Assembly (NCBI GenBank): GCA_023412475.1
Contig: JAEYNR010000097.1
Location: 53,876-117,875 of the forward strand
Direction of reading: 5' to 3'
Origin: Fibrobacterota bacterium
Lineage (GTDB): Bacteria > Fibrobacterota > Chitinivibrionia > Chitinivibrionales > Chitinispirillaceae
DNA length: 64,000 bases
Shown here: one piece after another, positions 43,975 through 52,911 of the stretch
Numbering within the stretch: the stretch's first letter is position 1
Layout of the letters: each line of letters starts with the position of its first letter
Translations under genes and position numbers: made by a program
Notes under the pieces: model-generated
What the model was told of the DNA's origin: nothing
Seen by the model: the letters and a program-made list of their open reading frames with translations, nothing else
The model's database searches: none

Positions 43975-45242
43975 GGTAATATCGACCCAAGTACAGATTG
44001 ACTATTATTGACTTTTTCCATAAAAAGCATTTGTGCCTGCATAAACCTTTTAGGCTCTCGTTTCAGTACGTCTATTATCAAATCAGCCAGCTCTACACCA
44101 TCCTTAGATTTGAATCCTACTCCGTTTTTTATCATTTTTTCACACCCATCAACTTGTGTCCGGTAGTCAGGTCCAAAGAATACCGGAATTGCAAAACGAG
44201 CTGCATCCCAAACATTATGGCCGCCAATGTCCGAGAAGGTGCCACCAATAACTGCTGCGTCTGCGATCAAATACATGTCATCAAGAATTCCCACTTTCTC
44301 AATCACACACATTTCCCATTTGCACATGGTGGTGATGTCGTGAAGATGGAGCAGATCTTCACCGATTTCCCGAACCAGATTCTGCACTTCGTTAAGATAC
44401 CTTGGTACTATGATCATTTTACAGTTAATTCCATTGCTCTTCAATGTATCATAGCATTGTCGGATCACAACACCTTCTCCGGCATGGATACATCCGCAAC
44501 TTATCACCAGGTCATTTTCTATCAACCCCAGTCCCTGACGTATGCTTTTCCAGTCATTAGCCGGTGGTCGATTTATTATGATATGTCCTTTAACATTTCC
44601 GGTAACATGAATGCATTCATTTTTTACCCCCAGCGTTCTGAACCGTTCTGCATATATCTCATTCTGGACCATTACAATATCAAAGTGTTCGAAAAAATGT
44701 TTCAGAAGAGACCGGAAATGGCGATACCTTACAAATGAGTCTTCTTCGATACGGCCGTTGACTATACCTACTGGTATTGAGAGTTGCTTAAGCGTCAAGA
44801 GCATTGATGGCCACAGTTCGGTCTCCAGAAGCCAAACCCGTGAGATATTATAATGTGTGATAATTTTTCTGATAAGCGGGATCGTGTCTAAAGGGAAAAA
44901 ACCGATGGCACATACGGTATGTGGTGAGTTTTTTTCGAGATATTGAACACCGGTTCTTGTAACCGCTGTCACTACATACATATCATGCGGGCTACGCTGT
45001 TCGAGTATAGACAGAAATTTGCAAAGCAGTTTTGCTTCCCCAAGCGATGCAGCGTGAACCCAAACCACTTTTTTATGGCGGTAATCTCTTACTGCAGCGG
45101 GTATCTTCCGACGCCTGTCAAGATCCCATTTTCTTTTTCGATCAATGTTTTTAAGAAAAGGAAAAACAGCAAAGCGGATCAGAGTTATAAGAGTACTGTA
45201 TCCGTAAGTCAATAGTGAGATAATTCCATCAGAAAATTTCAT
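43971..45242 (-). CDS. waaA: 3-deoxy-D-manno-octulosonic acid (Kdo) transferase
   Basis: 423 aa. Transfers Kdo to lipid A at the inner membrane, so the cell makes lipopolysaccharide. One N-terminal membrane helix (IISLLTYGYSTLITLIRFAV), then KVVWVHAASLGEAKLLCKFL, LETELWPSMLL, GIVNGRIEEDSF, GNVKGH and the Gly-rich ending IGGTFSDIGGHNVWDAARFA ... FGPDYRTQ of the GT30 family. ATGA overlaps join it to the GGDEF regulator upstream and to holA downstream. Confidence 0.95.
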   Translation of the reverse strand: MKFSDGIISLLTYGYSTLITLIRFAVFPFLKNIDRKRKWDLDRRRKIPAAVRDYRHKKVVWVHAASLGEAKLLCKFLSILEQRSPHDMYVVTAVTRTGVQYLEKNSPHTVCAIGFFPLDTIPLIRKIITHYNISRVWLLETELWPSMLLTLKQLSIPVGIVNGRIEEDSFVRYRHFRSLLKHFFEHFDIVMVQNEIYAERFRTLGVKNECIHVTGNVKGHIIINRPPANDWKSIRQGLGLIENDLVISCGCIHAGEGVVIRQCYDTLKSNGINCKMIIVPRYLNEVQNLVREIGEDLLHLHDITTMCKWEMCVIEKVGILDDMYLIADAAVIGGTFSDIGGHNVWDAARFAIPVFFGPDYRTQVDGCEKMIKNGVGFKSKDGVELADLIIDVLKREPKRFMQAQMLFMEKVNNSQSVLGSILP

Positions 45243-46699
45243 ACAGCAAGATGACCCAGTGAAACTCTGTTCTTACCATTGCGTTTCGAATCATACAATG
45301 CAGTATCAGCAACAGCGATCAGTTTATCTTTTTTTACCGGTTCAGAGCCTTCGTACACCACAAACCCGATGCTTACAGTGTAATCTATCTTGAATTGAGA
45401 ATAGATCAGGGGGCTTGATGAGACTGAGACAAGGACTCTGTTGGCTAAAACTTCGGTTCCAAACAGATCGGTGTCAGGAAGAATAATTCCAAATTCTTCT
45501 CCTCCGTACCGTGCAAGCACATCACCGGTGCGAATAATAGCGGAGATGCGTTGGGTCAGATCAATTATCACAGCATCACCTACCTGGTGCCCGTAAGTGT
45601 CATTTATCTTTTTAAAATTATCGATATCGATCAAAATTAAAGAAAAATGACCTTTATTTCGATTGGCACGGGCAATCTCCCTTTCGAGAGTCTGATGAAA
45701 TAGCCGGTGATTAGCAATGCCTGTGAGGCTGTCGGTTTTAGCCTGCTGTCTGGCTTGCAAAGCAGAATAGCCATGTTCCACTATTGATGAGACTATAGAA
45801 GAAAAGACATAGAGAAAAAGATTCTGATCCTGATGAGAGATGGCAGAATCTTCAAAAAAGACAGTCAGAGTTCCTATAGACCTGTCAGTAACCATCATGG
45901 GAACATGCACCGGTATTAATGAACCTGTATCAATTGACTCACCCTGCTTTCCTTTAAACAGATACAATGGAATCTCTCTGCTTATAAATTTATTCCAATC
46001 GATTTGCTGCTCACCTTTTTTGTAAACCCTGGGAAGCAGCTCCCACAACAGTTTCTCATCCAAATTCCCTGTTGCGGGCATAGAGAAAAGCTCGGAGAAT
46101 CCCAACAGATTTACATAAATAACAGAAAGTCTGGCTCCAGTTTTCTGATTAACCTCCTCCAGAGTAATCCGCATTATTTCAGAGACTTCCAAAGAAAGCA
46201 TCAGCTTGCGGAGGAAAAAATAAAGTGAGGTTATGTCCGAAAGATGCCCCTTGGCTTCAGGCTCCATCATATCAGACTGCTGCATTAGCCTGAGGCTTTT
46301 TAAGTGAAACAACCTGGTGGCCACTGCCCGTTCGACCTGTATCATAAAAACCTGAAGAGACAGCGGTTTCATAAGGTAGGAATACACACCCAGATTAATG
46401 GCCAAAGTGGCAGAATCGAGTGAGGCAAATCCGGTAATTACAATTACTTCGGTATATTCATCCTTAGTTTTAGCATAACGGAGCACTTCAATTCCGGAGA
46501 CATCAGGCAGCTTCAAATCAGTAACTATGACATCGAAGTTAATGGCATCGATAAGAGTAAATGCTTCTTTGCCGCTCTGACAAGCTCTTACCTTATACCT
46601 GGTTTTCAGCACATCTTTGAGCATATTACTGATTAGAACTTCATCATCAACAATCAGTATATTACACTCTGAGGGTAGTTTGTTTGCTATATTTTGCAT
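45239..46699 (-). CDS. Response regulator with diguanylate cyclase (GGDEF) output
   Basis: 486 aa. Receiver domain residues ~12-130: ILIVDDE, phospho-acceptor D61 (VIVTDLKLPD), T in VIVITGF and K in LMKPL. Residues ~155-315 are GAF-like. Residues ~320-485 hold a GGDEF domain: TDSLTGIANHRLFHQTLERE, LILIDIDNFKKINDTYGHQV and the active-site GGEEF in ARYGGEEFGIIL. It should make cyclic di-GMP on phosphorylation. First gene of the waaA-holA-truA-htrA run. Confidence 0.93.
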   Translation of the reverse strand: MQNIANKLPSECNILIVDDEVLISNMLKDVLKTRYKVRACQSGKEAFTLIDAINFDVIVTDLKLPDVSGIEVLRYAKTKDEYTEVIVITGFASLDSATLAINLGVYSYLMKPLSLQVFMIQVERAVATRLFHLKSLRLMQQSDMMEPEAKGHLSDITSLYFFLRKLMLSLEVSEIMRITLEEVNQKTGARLSVIYVNLLGFSELFSMPATGNLDEKLLWELLPRVYKKGEQQIDWNKFISREIPLYLFKGKQGESIDTGSLIPVHVPMMVTDRSIGTLTVFFEDSAISHQDQNLFLYVFSSIVSSIVEHGYSALQARQQAKTDSLTGIANHRLFHQTLEREIARANRNKGHFSLILIDIDNFKKINDTYGHQVGDAVIIDLTQRISAIIRTGDVLARYGGEEFGIILPDTDLFGTEVLANRVLVSVSSSPLIYSQFKIDYTVSIGFVVYEGSEPVKKDKLIAVADTALYDSKRNGKNRVSLGHLAV

Positions 46700-47065
46700 A
46701 AAAAACCGAAAAAAAAAAGAACCATTTAAAAAATATTAAACTAATGCAGAAATTGTTCTGATATTAAATAATCATTGAATTTCCTATTGTGCTGAAACTA
46801 CATTATACCTGTATTTAATATTGTGGGAAAAATACTTAATGAGTAGGCTTAACTAAAAGGCGATTTATATAATATTTGAGCTCAGAGAATCCTGAAGATT
46901 GATTCCCGGCTGAATTATTGCTATAAATTTGAAGAAATTAAAAAAGAGTAGAATCTTTTGACTTCTTTCAAATCGCGATTCTATTTTTTCTTTCACTTAT
47001 ATGCTGGTGCTGATCCGCTGTACCAGAAAAATTTCTAAATCACCAGTTCTTCCTCGGCAGGTGCC
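46700..47065. other. Intergenic region between divergent genes
   Basis: AT-rich, 366 bases. TAGAATC (46949-46955) and GATTCTA (46978-46984), followed by T-run, could be a hairpin. No gene or clear promoter. Confidence 0.35.
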
Positions 47066-48322
47066 ATGTTAAAAAAAATTAGTTGTTCAGTTTCAATACT
47101 GTTATTAATGCTTCTACTTTTCTGTTCACGGTTTGATGACACAACCAGTCTTGGAAAAGATATTATCCAGGATATTGACCCCTCATTAACTGATGTGAAC
47201 GGGAATTTTAAATCTTTGGATTCGATGACTGTTCTCAGTGCTTTCAGTATTCCTGATCTGAAAGGCTCTAATAACGGGATCCACAGATCAACTATTTCAG
47301 TGGGAACAATGGACAATGTAACCGCTTCCGGTTTTGTTGAGTATACAGCCAACGCAGATATTTTAGATAAATTTGGAATAGCTGTCACTGACACATCCAC
47401 GTTTAAAATTGATTCCATCAGTATGCAGGTATACACCTATAAGCTTACCGATGAAAACATAAGAATACCTGAAAAATTAAACCTGTACCTCAGTATCAAT
47501 ACAGACAGCGTCTTCCGTACTCCCCTTTCCAGACAATTACAAGTCTCCTCTCTCTATCTTAGCAAGGATTCAACTAGCAAGGATTCAACTCACTACTACG
47601 GATCATCCAACGACACGATAATAAGGAAATCTATAGAAAAGTTTATCTCATCCATAAAAACACAGCTCAAAATCTGCGCCACAGATTCCTGCAAAAATTT
47701 ACTCAAAAATTACCTGAGGTTCTATCTTTATAGTGCGGATTCCGGCAGCAGTGTAGCGCACCTTTCGACTGCCCCAACAATAAGAATCTATTCCAGAAAT
47801 GGTCTTGATAACATCATGGTCTCCATCACTCCCAGCTACACAAATTATGTAGCAATCGATAATGAGACTGATTCGACCTCAAAAATTCCTGTTTCAACAA
47901 TTGCCACGAAGAGAACCGCCGTATTCAAAATGGACATGAGTAACCTGTGGAAAACCATGGAATCATTTAAATCTTTCCGGATCCTTTCTGCCGGTTTCAC
48001 TGTAACTCCAAAAACTTATAAGAACATTTTTGACAGCCTTAATGTGCATTATCATTTATCCGACACACTATATGACAACACTTCGGCATTTCAAAAACAG
48101 ATTCTCAGAGGTGTGAAAAAGATGGTTTCTATTGATTCTACCGGTATCCCCAAAGAAAGATTTGTTCTCAGGAATCTTGAAGACATATTCCAGAAGTTGT
48201 CCTTTTCACGCCCCTCTACGCTTTATCTCTACCTACAGATTTCCAGCGAAAAAGAATATAGATGGAAAGAAGTTTTGTGGAACAATCCGGAGTTTAATGC
48301 GACCTTAACCACTTTAGAATAG
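47066..48322 (+). CDS. Unknown lipoprotein
   Basis: 418 aa. The N-terminus MLKKISCSVSILLLMLLLFC ends in a possible lipobox (LLFCS). The rest is beta-rich with many Ser/Thr/Asp, and a repeated LSKDSTSKDST patch (residues ~166-178) from a short DNA duplication. No family recognised. It stands one base before the next outer-membrane gene, so both are probably one unit. Confidence 0.65.
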   Translation: MLKKISCSVSILLLMLLLFCSRFDDTTSLGKDIIQDIDPSLTDVNGNFKSLDSMTVLSAFSIPDLKGSNNGIHRSTISVGTMDNVTASGFVEYTANADILDKFGIAVTDTSTFKIDSISMQVYTYKLTDENIRIPEKLNLYLSINTDSVFRTPLSRQLQVSSLYLSKDSTSKDSTHYYGSSNDTIIRKSIEKFISSIKTQLKICATDSCKNLLKNYLRFYLYSADSGSSVAHLSTAPTIRIYSRNGLDNIMVSITPSYTNYVAIDNETDSTSKIPVSTIATKRTAVFKMDMSNLWKTMESFKSFRILSAGFTVTPKTYKNIFDSLNVHYHLSDTLYDNTSAFQKQILRGVKKMVSIDSTGIPKERFVLRNLEDIFQKLSFSRPSTLYLYLQISSEKEYRWKEVLWNNPEFNATLTTLE

Positions 48323-48323
48323 A

Positions 48324-49535
48324 ATGAATGACATGATAAGAAAGTATTCTCTTTATTCCATTATAACAATCGGCCTGTTAACTGTTGTTTCGGCTTATTC
48401 CCAATCGCTGCTGGGACTGCACTTCCCCTACGGCATTCCTAATCAAAGCGGCACTGGCTTGTCTTTATCCATGGGAGGAGCCGGAATCGGAGTCAGCAAT
48501 GAGTATTTGGGTATGGCAGATAACGTGGCAAACCTTGGCACAATAAAAAGCGCAATATTTACAGCACATGCGTCTCTTGATTTTACCAATATTAAAGAAT
48601 CTGGTAAACAAACCAATCATCTGACTGTCAATCCGCATATACTTTCTTTCTGTTTTCCTTTAAAAAAATGGGGTTCATTAGGCTTTTCTGTTACCCAGAC
48701 TTCAAATGCTGATTCAAAGTATTTAATTGAAAATGATACTGCCAAGGTTGCCCTGTACCGCAAAGGAAGTTCAAATGTCTGGCGTGCTGGCTGGGGATAC
48801 AACATAATGAATATTGCTAAAATCGGTATAGCTTACCAGCGATTTTATTTCAATCCTGTCACCGAAAAATTAAGAATGATGAGCGGCACTTTCCCTGGTG
48901 AGATTATAGACTCCACATCTATCTCATTTGGCGCAAACAGTATCTCTGGAGGAATTCAGGTACCAATCAAGAATCTTACCTTAGGGATGTCTGGACAATA
49001 CTTCTTTGAGAGCGATGCCAGAGTAGTTCAAAAAATCAACAACACAATCTTAAATGATTCACTGGAAAAAAATTCAAAAAAACATAGTTATACAATGAGA
49101 CCAGCTCCTTCCATTGGCTTTGGACTATCTTATCAGATATCACCAGAATGGTTGTGTGCTGCAGATTTTGAAACCGAAATCTGGAATAAATATATCCCTC
49201 AGACCGATATAGATGTAGACAATGCATTTGGATTTTCAATCGGGGCACAGTTTATTCCAGCACCAAATCTCCTTACACCTAAATATTATGAAACCATGCA
49301 ATACCGGGCCGGATTCCGATTCAATCAGCTTCCTGTGCCTACAGCTTCTGAGCTTGGTATTTCGTTGGGGCTTGGGTTACCTTTGCGTCAGGGCAGCGGT
49401 TTGATCGATATCTTTTTTGAATATGGACAAAGGTGGGATAGTTCTTACAAAAATAGCAAAGAGGAATTTTTTAAAATTCAATTTGGTATAAATGCTGGTC
49501 GGAAATGGTATCAATCAACTGATACTAATTATTGA
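48324..49535 (+). CDS. Outer-membrane barrel, FadL/OmpP1-like appearance
   Basis: 403 aa. A signal peptide is visible (YSLYSIITIGLLTVVSAYSQ). The N-terminal mature part (SGTGLSLSMGGAGIGVSNEY, MADNVANLG) resembles the plug region of FadL-like and related barrel proteins of the FCB group, with repeated amphipathic strands afterwards (IGFGLSYQISPEWLCAADFE) and FKIQFGINAG near the end. It begins one base after the lipoprotein stop. Substrate unknown. Confidence 0.7.
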   Translation: MNDMIRKYSLYSIITIGLLTVVSAYSQSLLGLHFPYGIPNQSGTGLSLSMGGAGIGVSNEYLGMADNVANLGTIKSAIFTAHASLDFTNIKESGKQTNHLTVNPHILSFCFPLKKWGSLGFSVTQTSNADSKYLIENDTAKVALYRKGSSNVWRAGWGYNIMNIAKIGIAYQRFYFNPVTEKLRMMSGTFPGEIIDSTSISFGANSISGGIQVPIKNLTLGMSGQYFFESDARVVQKINNTILNDSLEKNSKKHSYTMRPAPSIGFGLSYQISPEWLCAADFETEIWNKYIPQTDIDVDNAFGFSIGAQFIPAPNLLTPKYYETMQYRAGFRFNQLPVPTASELGISLGLGLPLRQGSGLIDIFFEYGQRWDSSYKNSKEEFFKIQFGINAGRKWYQSTDTNY

Positions 49536-49580
49536 CACACTCTTGCATCAGGTTTTTTTTGCAGCTCTTTCGGATTTACA

Positions 49581-50363
49581 ATGGCCAGAAAGTCAGGTAG
49601 AAATTCACCAAAGAAAATTATCCACAGGGATGTCTCTTCAAAGGATTTCTACCGAAAAGACAAAAAACAGTTGCGTAGAAGGCATAAGTTTAAGTCTCAT
49701 TCCCACAGATTGGATCTTTTAAAAAAGTATTTTCTCGAGTCAGAAACCGGAAACGATAATCCGGAAACAAAAAATTATTCTCCTATATACAGTTTCAGCA
49801 CCGATATTCCGGACAATTATCAGGAATCATATATCTGTGCTCTCCCGATTAATCCCAATTTCTTATTTACATATTGGGAACTTGCTCCCGATTACGTGGC
49901 TGAGAAAATCAAAGAGGCTGAAACTGACCTGAGTTTGATTCTTCGAATCAGGAAAAAGGTTCCTCTGGGAAATGATCTTCAGACAGATCTACCTGAATAT
50001 AATACAGCTTCTCCCTTTTATAAGCATTGGGAGGATATTAAGTGTCAGATCAGTAATGCAATTGGAGATATGGTTATTGAAATTCCAGATGCAGAAGATG
50101 CTTACGTCATGGAAATAGTTCACACAACCCAAAGGGGAGATGAGATTCTTTTAGCGTCTCATGAAATAATTGATACTTTTTCCAGTGACTCAGAAATTAT
50201 TCTTTATTGTAATGATGATCTGCCTGATACCAATGAGTATTTTGATGATAAAGAGGAATGCAGCCAGGAGATAAAAACAAAAGAGCCCTCTGTGAATTTA
50301 GATTATAAGTTATGCATTGAAGATTACAACCAGTATCTTGGTTCTGCATCCTATGAGAATTAA
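49581..50363 (+). CDS. DUF4912 protein, partner of the GH57 enzyme
   Basis: 260 aa. A basic N-terminus (RKSGRNSPKKIIHRD...) and an acidic C-terminus flank a central DUF4912 domain at ~80-205: ESYICALPINPNFLFTYWEL, then an EIPDAEDAYVMEI strand. The family usually neighbours GH57 (DUF1957) branching enzymes, as here, 100 bases upstream. It probably binds glucan or the enzyme; not proven. Confidence 0.8.
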   Translation: MARKSGRNSPKKIIHRDVSSKDFYRKDKKQLRRRHKFKSHSHRLDLLKKYFLESETGNDNPETKNYSPIYSFSTDIPDNYQESYICALPINPNFLFTYWELAPDYVAEKIKEAETDLSLILRIRKKVPLGNDLQTDLPEYNTASPFYKHWEDIKCQISNAIGDMVIEIPDAEDAYVMEIVHTTQRGDEILLASHEIIDTFSSDSEIILYCNDDLPDTNEYFDDKEECSQEIKTKEPSVNLDYKLCIEDYNQYLGSASYEN

Positions 50364-50462
50364 TACTGAAAAAAGTATCTCTCATGTGGTCATTTTTTTA
50401 GTGAGACTGCGACCAATCCCCGGAGCACCATCTGCTCCAGGTAACTAAGGATGTTATTATCT

Positions 50463-52064
50463 ATGAATAGATATGAAAGTAATCCTAAAGGTTATCTGTG
50501 CCTGGTTCTTCATGCACACTTACCTTTTGTTCGGCATCCAGAATGTGATTACATGATGGAAGAGAATTGGCTCTACGAGGCACTGACAGAGACTTATCTG
50601 CCGTTATTATCCCTTTTTAACAACCTCGTAGATGATGGGATTCCTTTTCGGCTCACCATGTCTCTCACCCCGCCGCTCTGCTCAATGCTAAGTGATTCAC
50701 TACTCCAGGAACGATATCTGCGCCACATTAACAAACTAATTGAACTTGCAGAAAAAGAGATTGAACGCACCGCTAAGGAGCCGGAATTTCACTCCACAGC
50801 TCAGTTCTATTTAGGCAGATTTTTAATGTGCAGAAATCTCTTCGAGAACATTTATGGAGGTGATGTTCTACAGGGCTTTAAAAAATTTCAGGATTCAGGG
50901 CACCTTGAGATTATTACCTGTGGTGCAACTCATGGATTTTTACCAAACATGCAGCTTAATCCCAATGCTGTACGGGCCCAAATTATCACCGCTGTTAATT
51001 CTTACCGTAAATTCCTTGATAGAGACCCCGCAGGTATCTGGTTGCCAGAATGCGGTTTTTATCCTGGTTTGGAAAAGATACTTTCAGAAGCAAAAATCGG
51101 TTACTTTTTTGCAGAAACACATGGAATTCTATTTGCAGAACCCAAACCTCAATTTGGAGTTTTTGCTCCAGTATATTGTAAGGGTGCTCCGGTGGCTGCT
51201 TTTGGTCGTGACGCAGAGTCTTCGCGCCAGGTATGGAGTTCACAGGAAGGTTATCCTGGAGATCCCGCATACAGAGATTTTTATAGAGACATAGGGTTTG
51301 ATCTGGAGATGGATTACATAGCTCCCTATATAGACCCCATTGGAATTCGTATCAATACGGGAATCAAATATTATCGTATAACCAATAAAAGCGCTGAAAA
51401 GTTACCTTATAACAGAGATGATGCTATGCGGGTGGCAGCGATGCATGCAGGCAATTTCATGTTCAATCGGGAAAAACAGGCCGAATACCTTAATTCAATA
51501 ATGGACCGCCCCCCCATAATTGTCGCTCCCTACGATGCAGAGCTTTTTGGCCACTGGTGGTATGAAGGACCAGAATGGTTAAATTTTCTGATCAGAAAAA
51601 TTGAATTCGAACAGGATACTATCCAGATGATTACTCCTTCAGATTACCTTTCTCTGTATCCTTCGAATCAGGTCGCGGAACCTTCCTTCTCCAGTTGGGG
51701 TGAAGGTGGTTACTCTGATGTCTGGTTGCATAAGAACAATGACTGGATTTACAGACATATTCACCGAATGGAAGAGAGAATGGTTGAGCTGGCCAGGTCA
51801 AAACCCCAGGCAGAGGGTGCTACCAAACGGGCACTTAACCAGATGGCCCGAGAGCTGCTTTTGGCAGAATCCAGCGACTGGGCATTCATAATGAAAAATG
51901 GCACAATGGTTCAATATGCAGTAAGAAGAACAAAAGAGCACATTGCCAATTTTCTCAGACTTTATGAAGATATCTACTCAGATAATGTAGATGAAAATTT
52001 CGTTTCTCTTTTGGAATCACACAATAATATTTTTCCTGAAATCGACTACAACGTATATCGTTGA
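50463..52064 (+). CDS. GH57 1,4-alpha-glucan branching enzyme (DUF1957)
   Basis: 533 aa from ATG 50463, after AAGGATG; an ATG at 50451 overlaps the ribosome site. GH57 motifs: HAHLPFVRHPE (motif 1), GATHGFLPNMQ (2), GIWLPECGFYPGLE with the nucleophile Glu (3), and APYDAELFGHWWYEGPEWL with the acid/base Asp (4). C-terminal helices (KRALNQMARELLLAESSDWA) belong to DUF1957. Makes alpha-1,6 branches in glycogen. Follows DUF4912, its usual partner. Confidence 0.93.
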   Translation: MNRYESNPKGYLCLVLHAHLPFVRHPECDYMMEENWLYEALTETYLPLLSLFNNLVDDGIPFRLTMSLTPPLCSMLSDSLLQERYLRHINKLIELAEKEIERTAKEPEFHSTAQFYLGRFLMCRNLFENIYGGDVLQGFKKFQDSGHLEIITCGATHGFLPNMQLNPNAVRAQIITAVNSYRKFLDRDPAGIWLPECGFYPGLEKILSEAKIGYFFAETHGILFAEPKPQFGVFAPVYCKGAPVAAFGRDAESSRQVWSSQEGYPGDPAYRDFYRDIGFDLEMDYIAPYIDPIGIRINTGIKYYRITNKSAEKLPYNRDDAMRVAAMHAGNFMFNREKQAEYLNSIMDRPPIIVAPYDAELFGHWWYEGPEWLNFLIRKIEFEQDTIQMITPSDYLSLYPSNQVAEPSFSSWGEGGYSDVWLHKNNDWIYRHIHRMEERMVELARSKPQAEGATKRALNQMARELLLAESSDWAFIMKNGTMVQYAVRRTKEHIANFLRLYEDIYSDNVDENFVSLLESHNNIFPEIDYNVYR

Positions 52065-52091
52065 TAGGGTTTCTCTCTTAAAAGGACAGCT

Positions 52092-52841
52092 ATGAGAATA
52101 AAGAACGTTTTCTGGTTATTAGTGTTAACTGCTTTTGTTGTAGCACAGAACAATGAAACGCTTAATGTCTATGGTTCCATGGGCTTTGGGTTTCCAACCG
52201 GAGGCAGCTTGTATTCATCTATTAAGGCAAATGTTGGTCCCGGTGGAATTGATACTACCGAAGAGAAGGACTCTTATTTCAATTTCGGTAAGGGCATAAA
52301 ACTGGACATGGGTATACAATATTTTCTGATGCCAAATATTGCTCTTCAGGCGGGTATTGGAATTTCAGGCAATATCCCCAGACTTAAAACATTCCATGAG
52401 ACTTCGGGACTAAAGGTAAACACCACTTACAGATCCAGCCTGTGGGGGTTAAAGGCAATGATTGTACCGCACTTTGAAGTTCTGGAATTGATTACAATGT
52501 ATACAGGTGTGGGGATAGGTTTTTTCTGGAACTCATTGAAATATGAACAAAAGACCGTCACCGAAATTAATGATTTGTCTGCCACAGAAACTATAGATGG
52601 AAAAATAAAGACCTCTCCGAAACTGGGGTTACTGGGTTTAGCAGGAGCAAATTTCCCCCTTTCCGATTTATTGACTGTCTATGGTGAGCTGGCTTTTGAG
52701 CAGCTAAGTTTTACCACAAAAAAAAATATCCAGGGTAATAACACAATCGTTTACGAAAAGAATTCAAATCTACCTGCACCGGAGCGAATTTCTGGCTCAA
52801 ACTGGCAGTTCAGGTTCGGGGTACGGATGAGCGTTTTGTAA
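52092..52841 (+). CDS. Outer-membrane beta-barrel protein, unknown
   Basis: 249 aa. Signal peptide MRIKNVFWLLVLTAFVVAQN; then an eight-strand-like barrel (KLDMGIQYFLMPNIALQAGI, MYTGVGIGFFWNSL, LGLLGLAGANFPLSDLL) ending WQFRFGVRMSVL. Similar barrels occur as OmpW- or OMP_b-brl-type proteins. It is 27 bases after the branching enzyme with AAAAGGACAG upstream, so it may be cotranscribed without sharing function. Confidence 0.7.
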   Translation: MRIKNVFWLLVLTAFVVAQNNETLNVYGSMGFGFPTGGSLYSSIKANVGPGGIDTTEEKDSYFNFGKGIKLDMGIQYFLMPNIALQAGIGISGNIPRLKTFHETSGLKVNTTYRSSLWGLKAMIVPHFEVLELITMYTGVGIGFFWNSLKYEQKTVTEINDLSATETIDGKIKTSPKLGLLGLAGANFPLSDLLTVYGELAFEQLSFTTKKNIQGNNTIVYEKNSNLPAPERISGSNWQFRFGVRMSVL

Positions 52842-52911
52842 TTTTTGAACGGGGGAGCAGAAAGCAAAGAGTTTGAAATTCCTTTATCTTTGTATTCCCC
52901 GCATCACTTCC

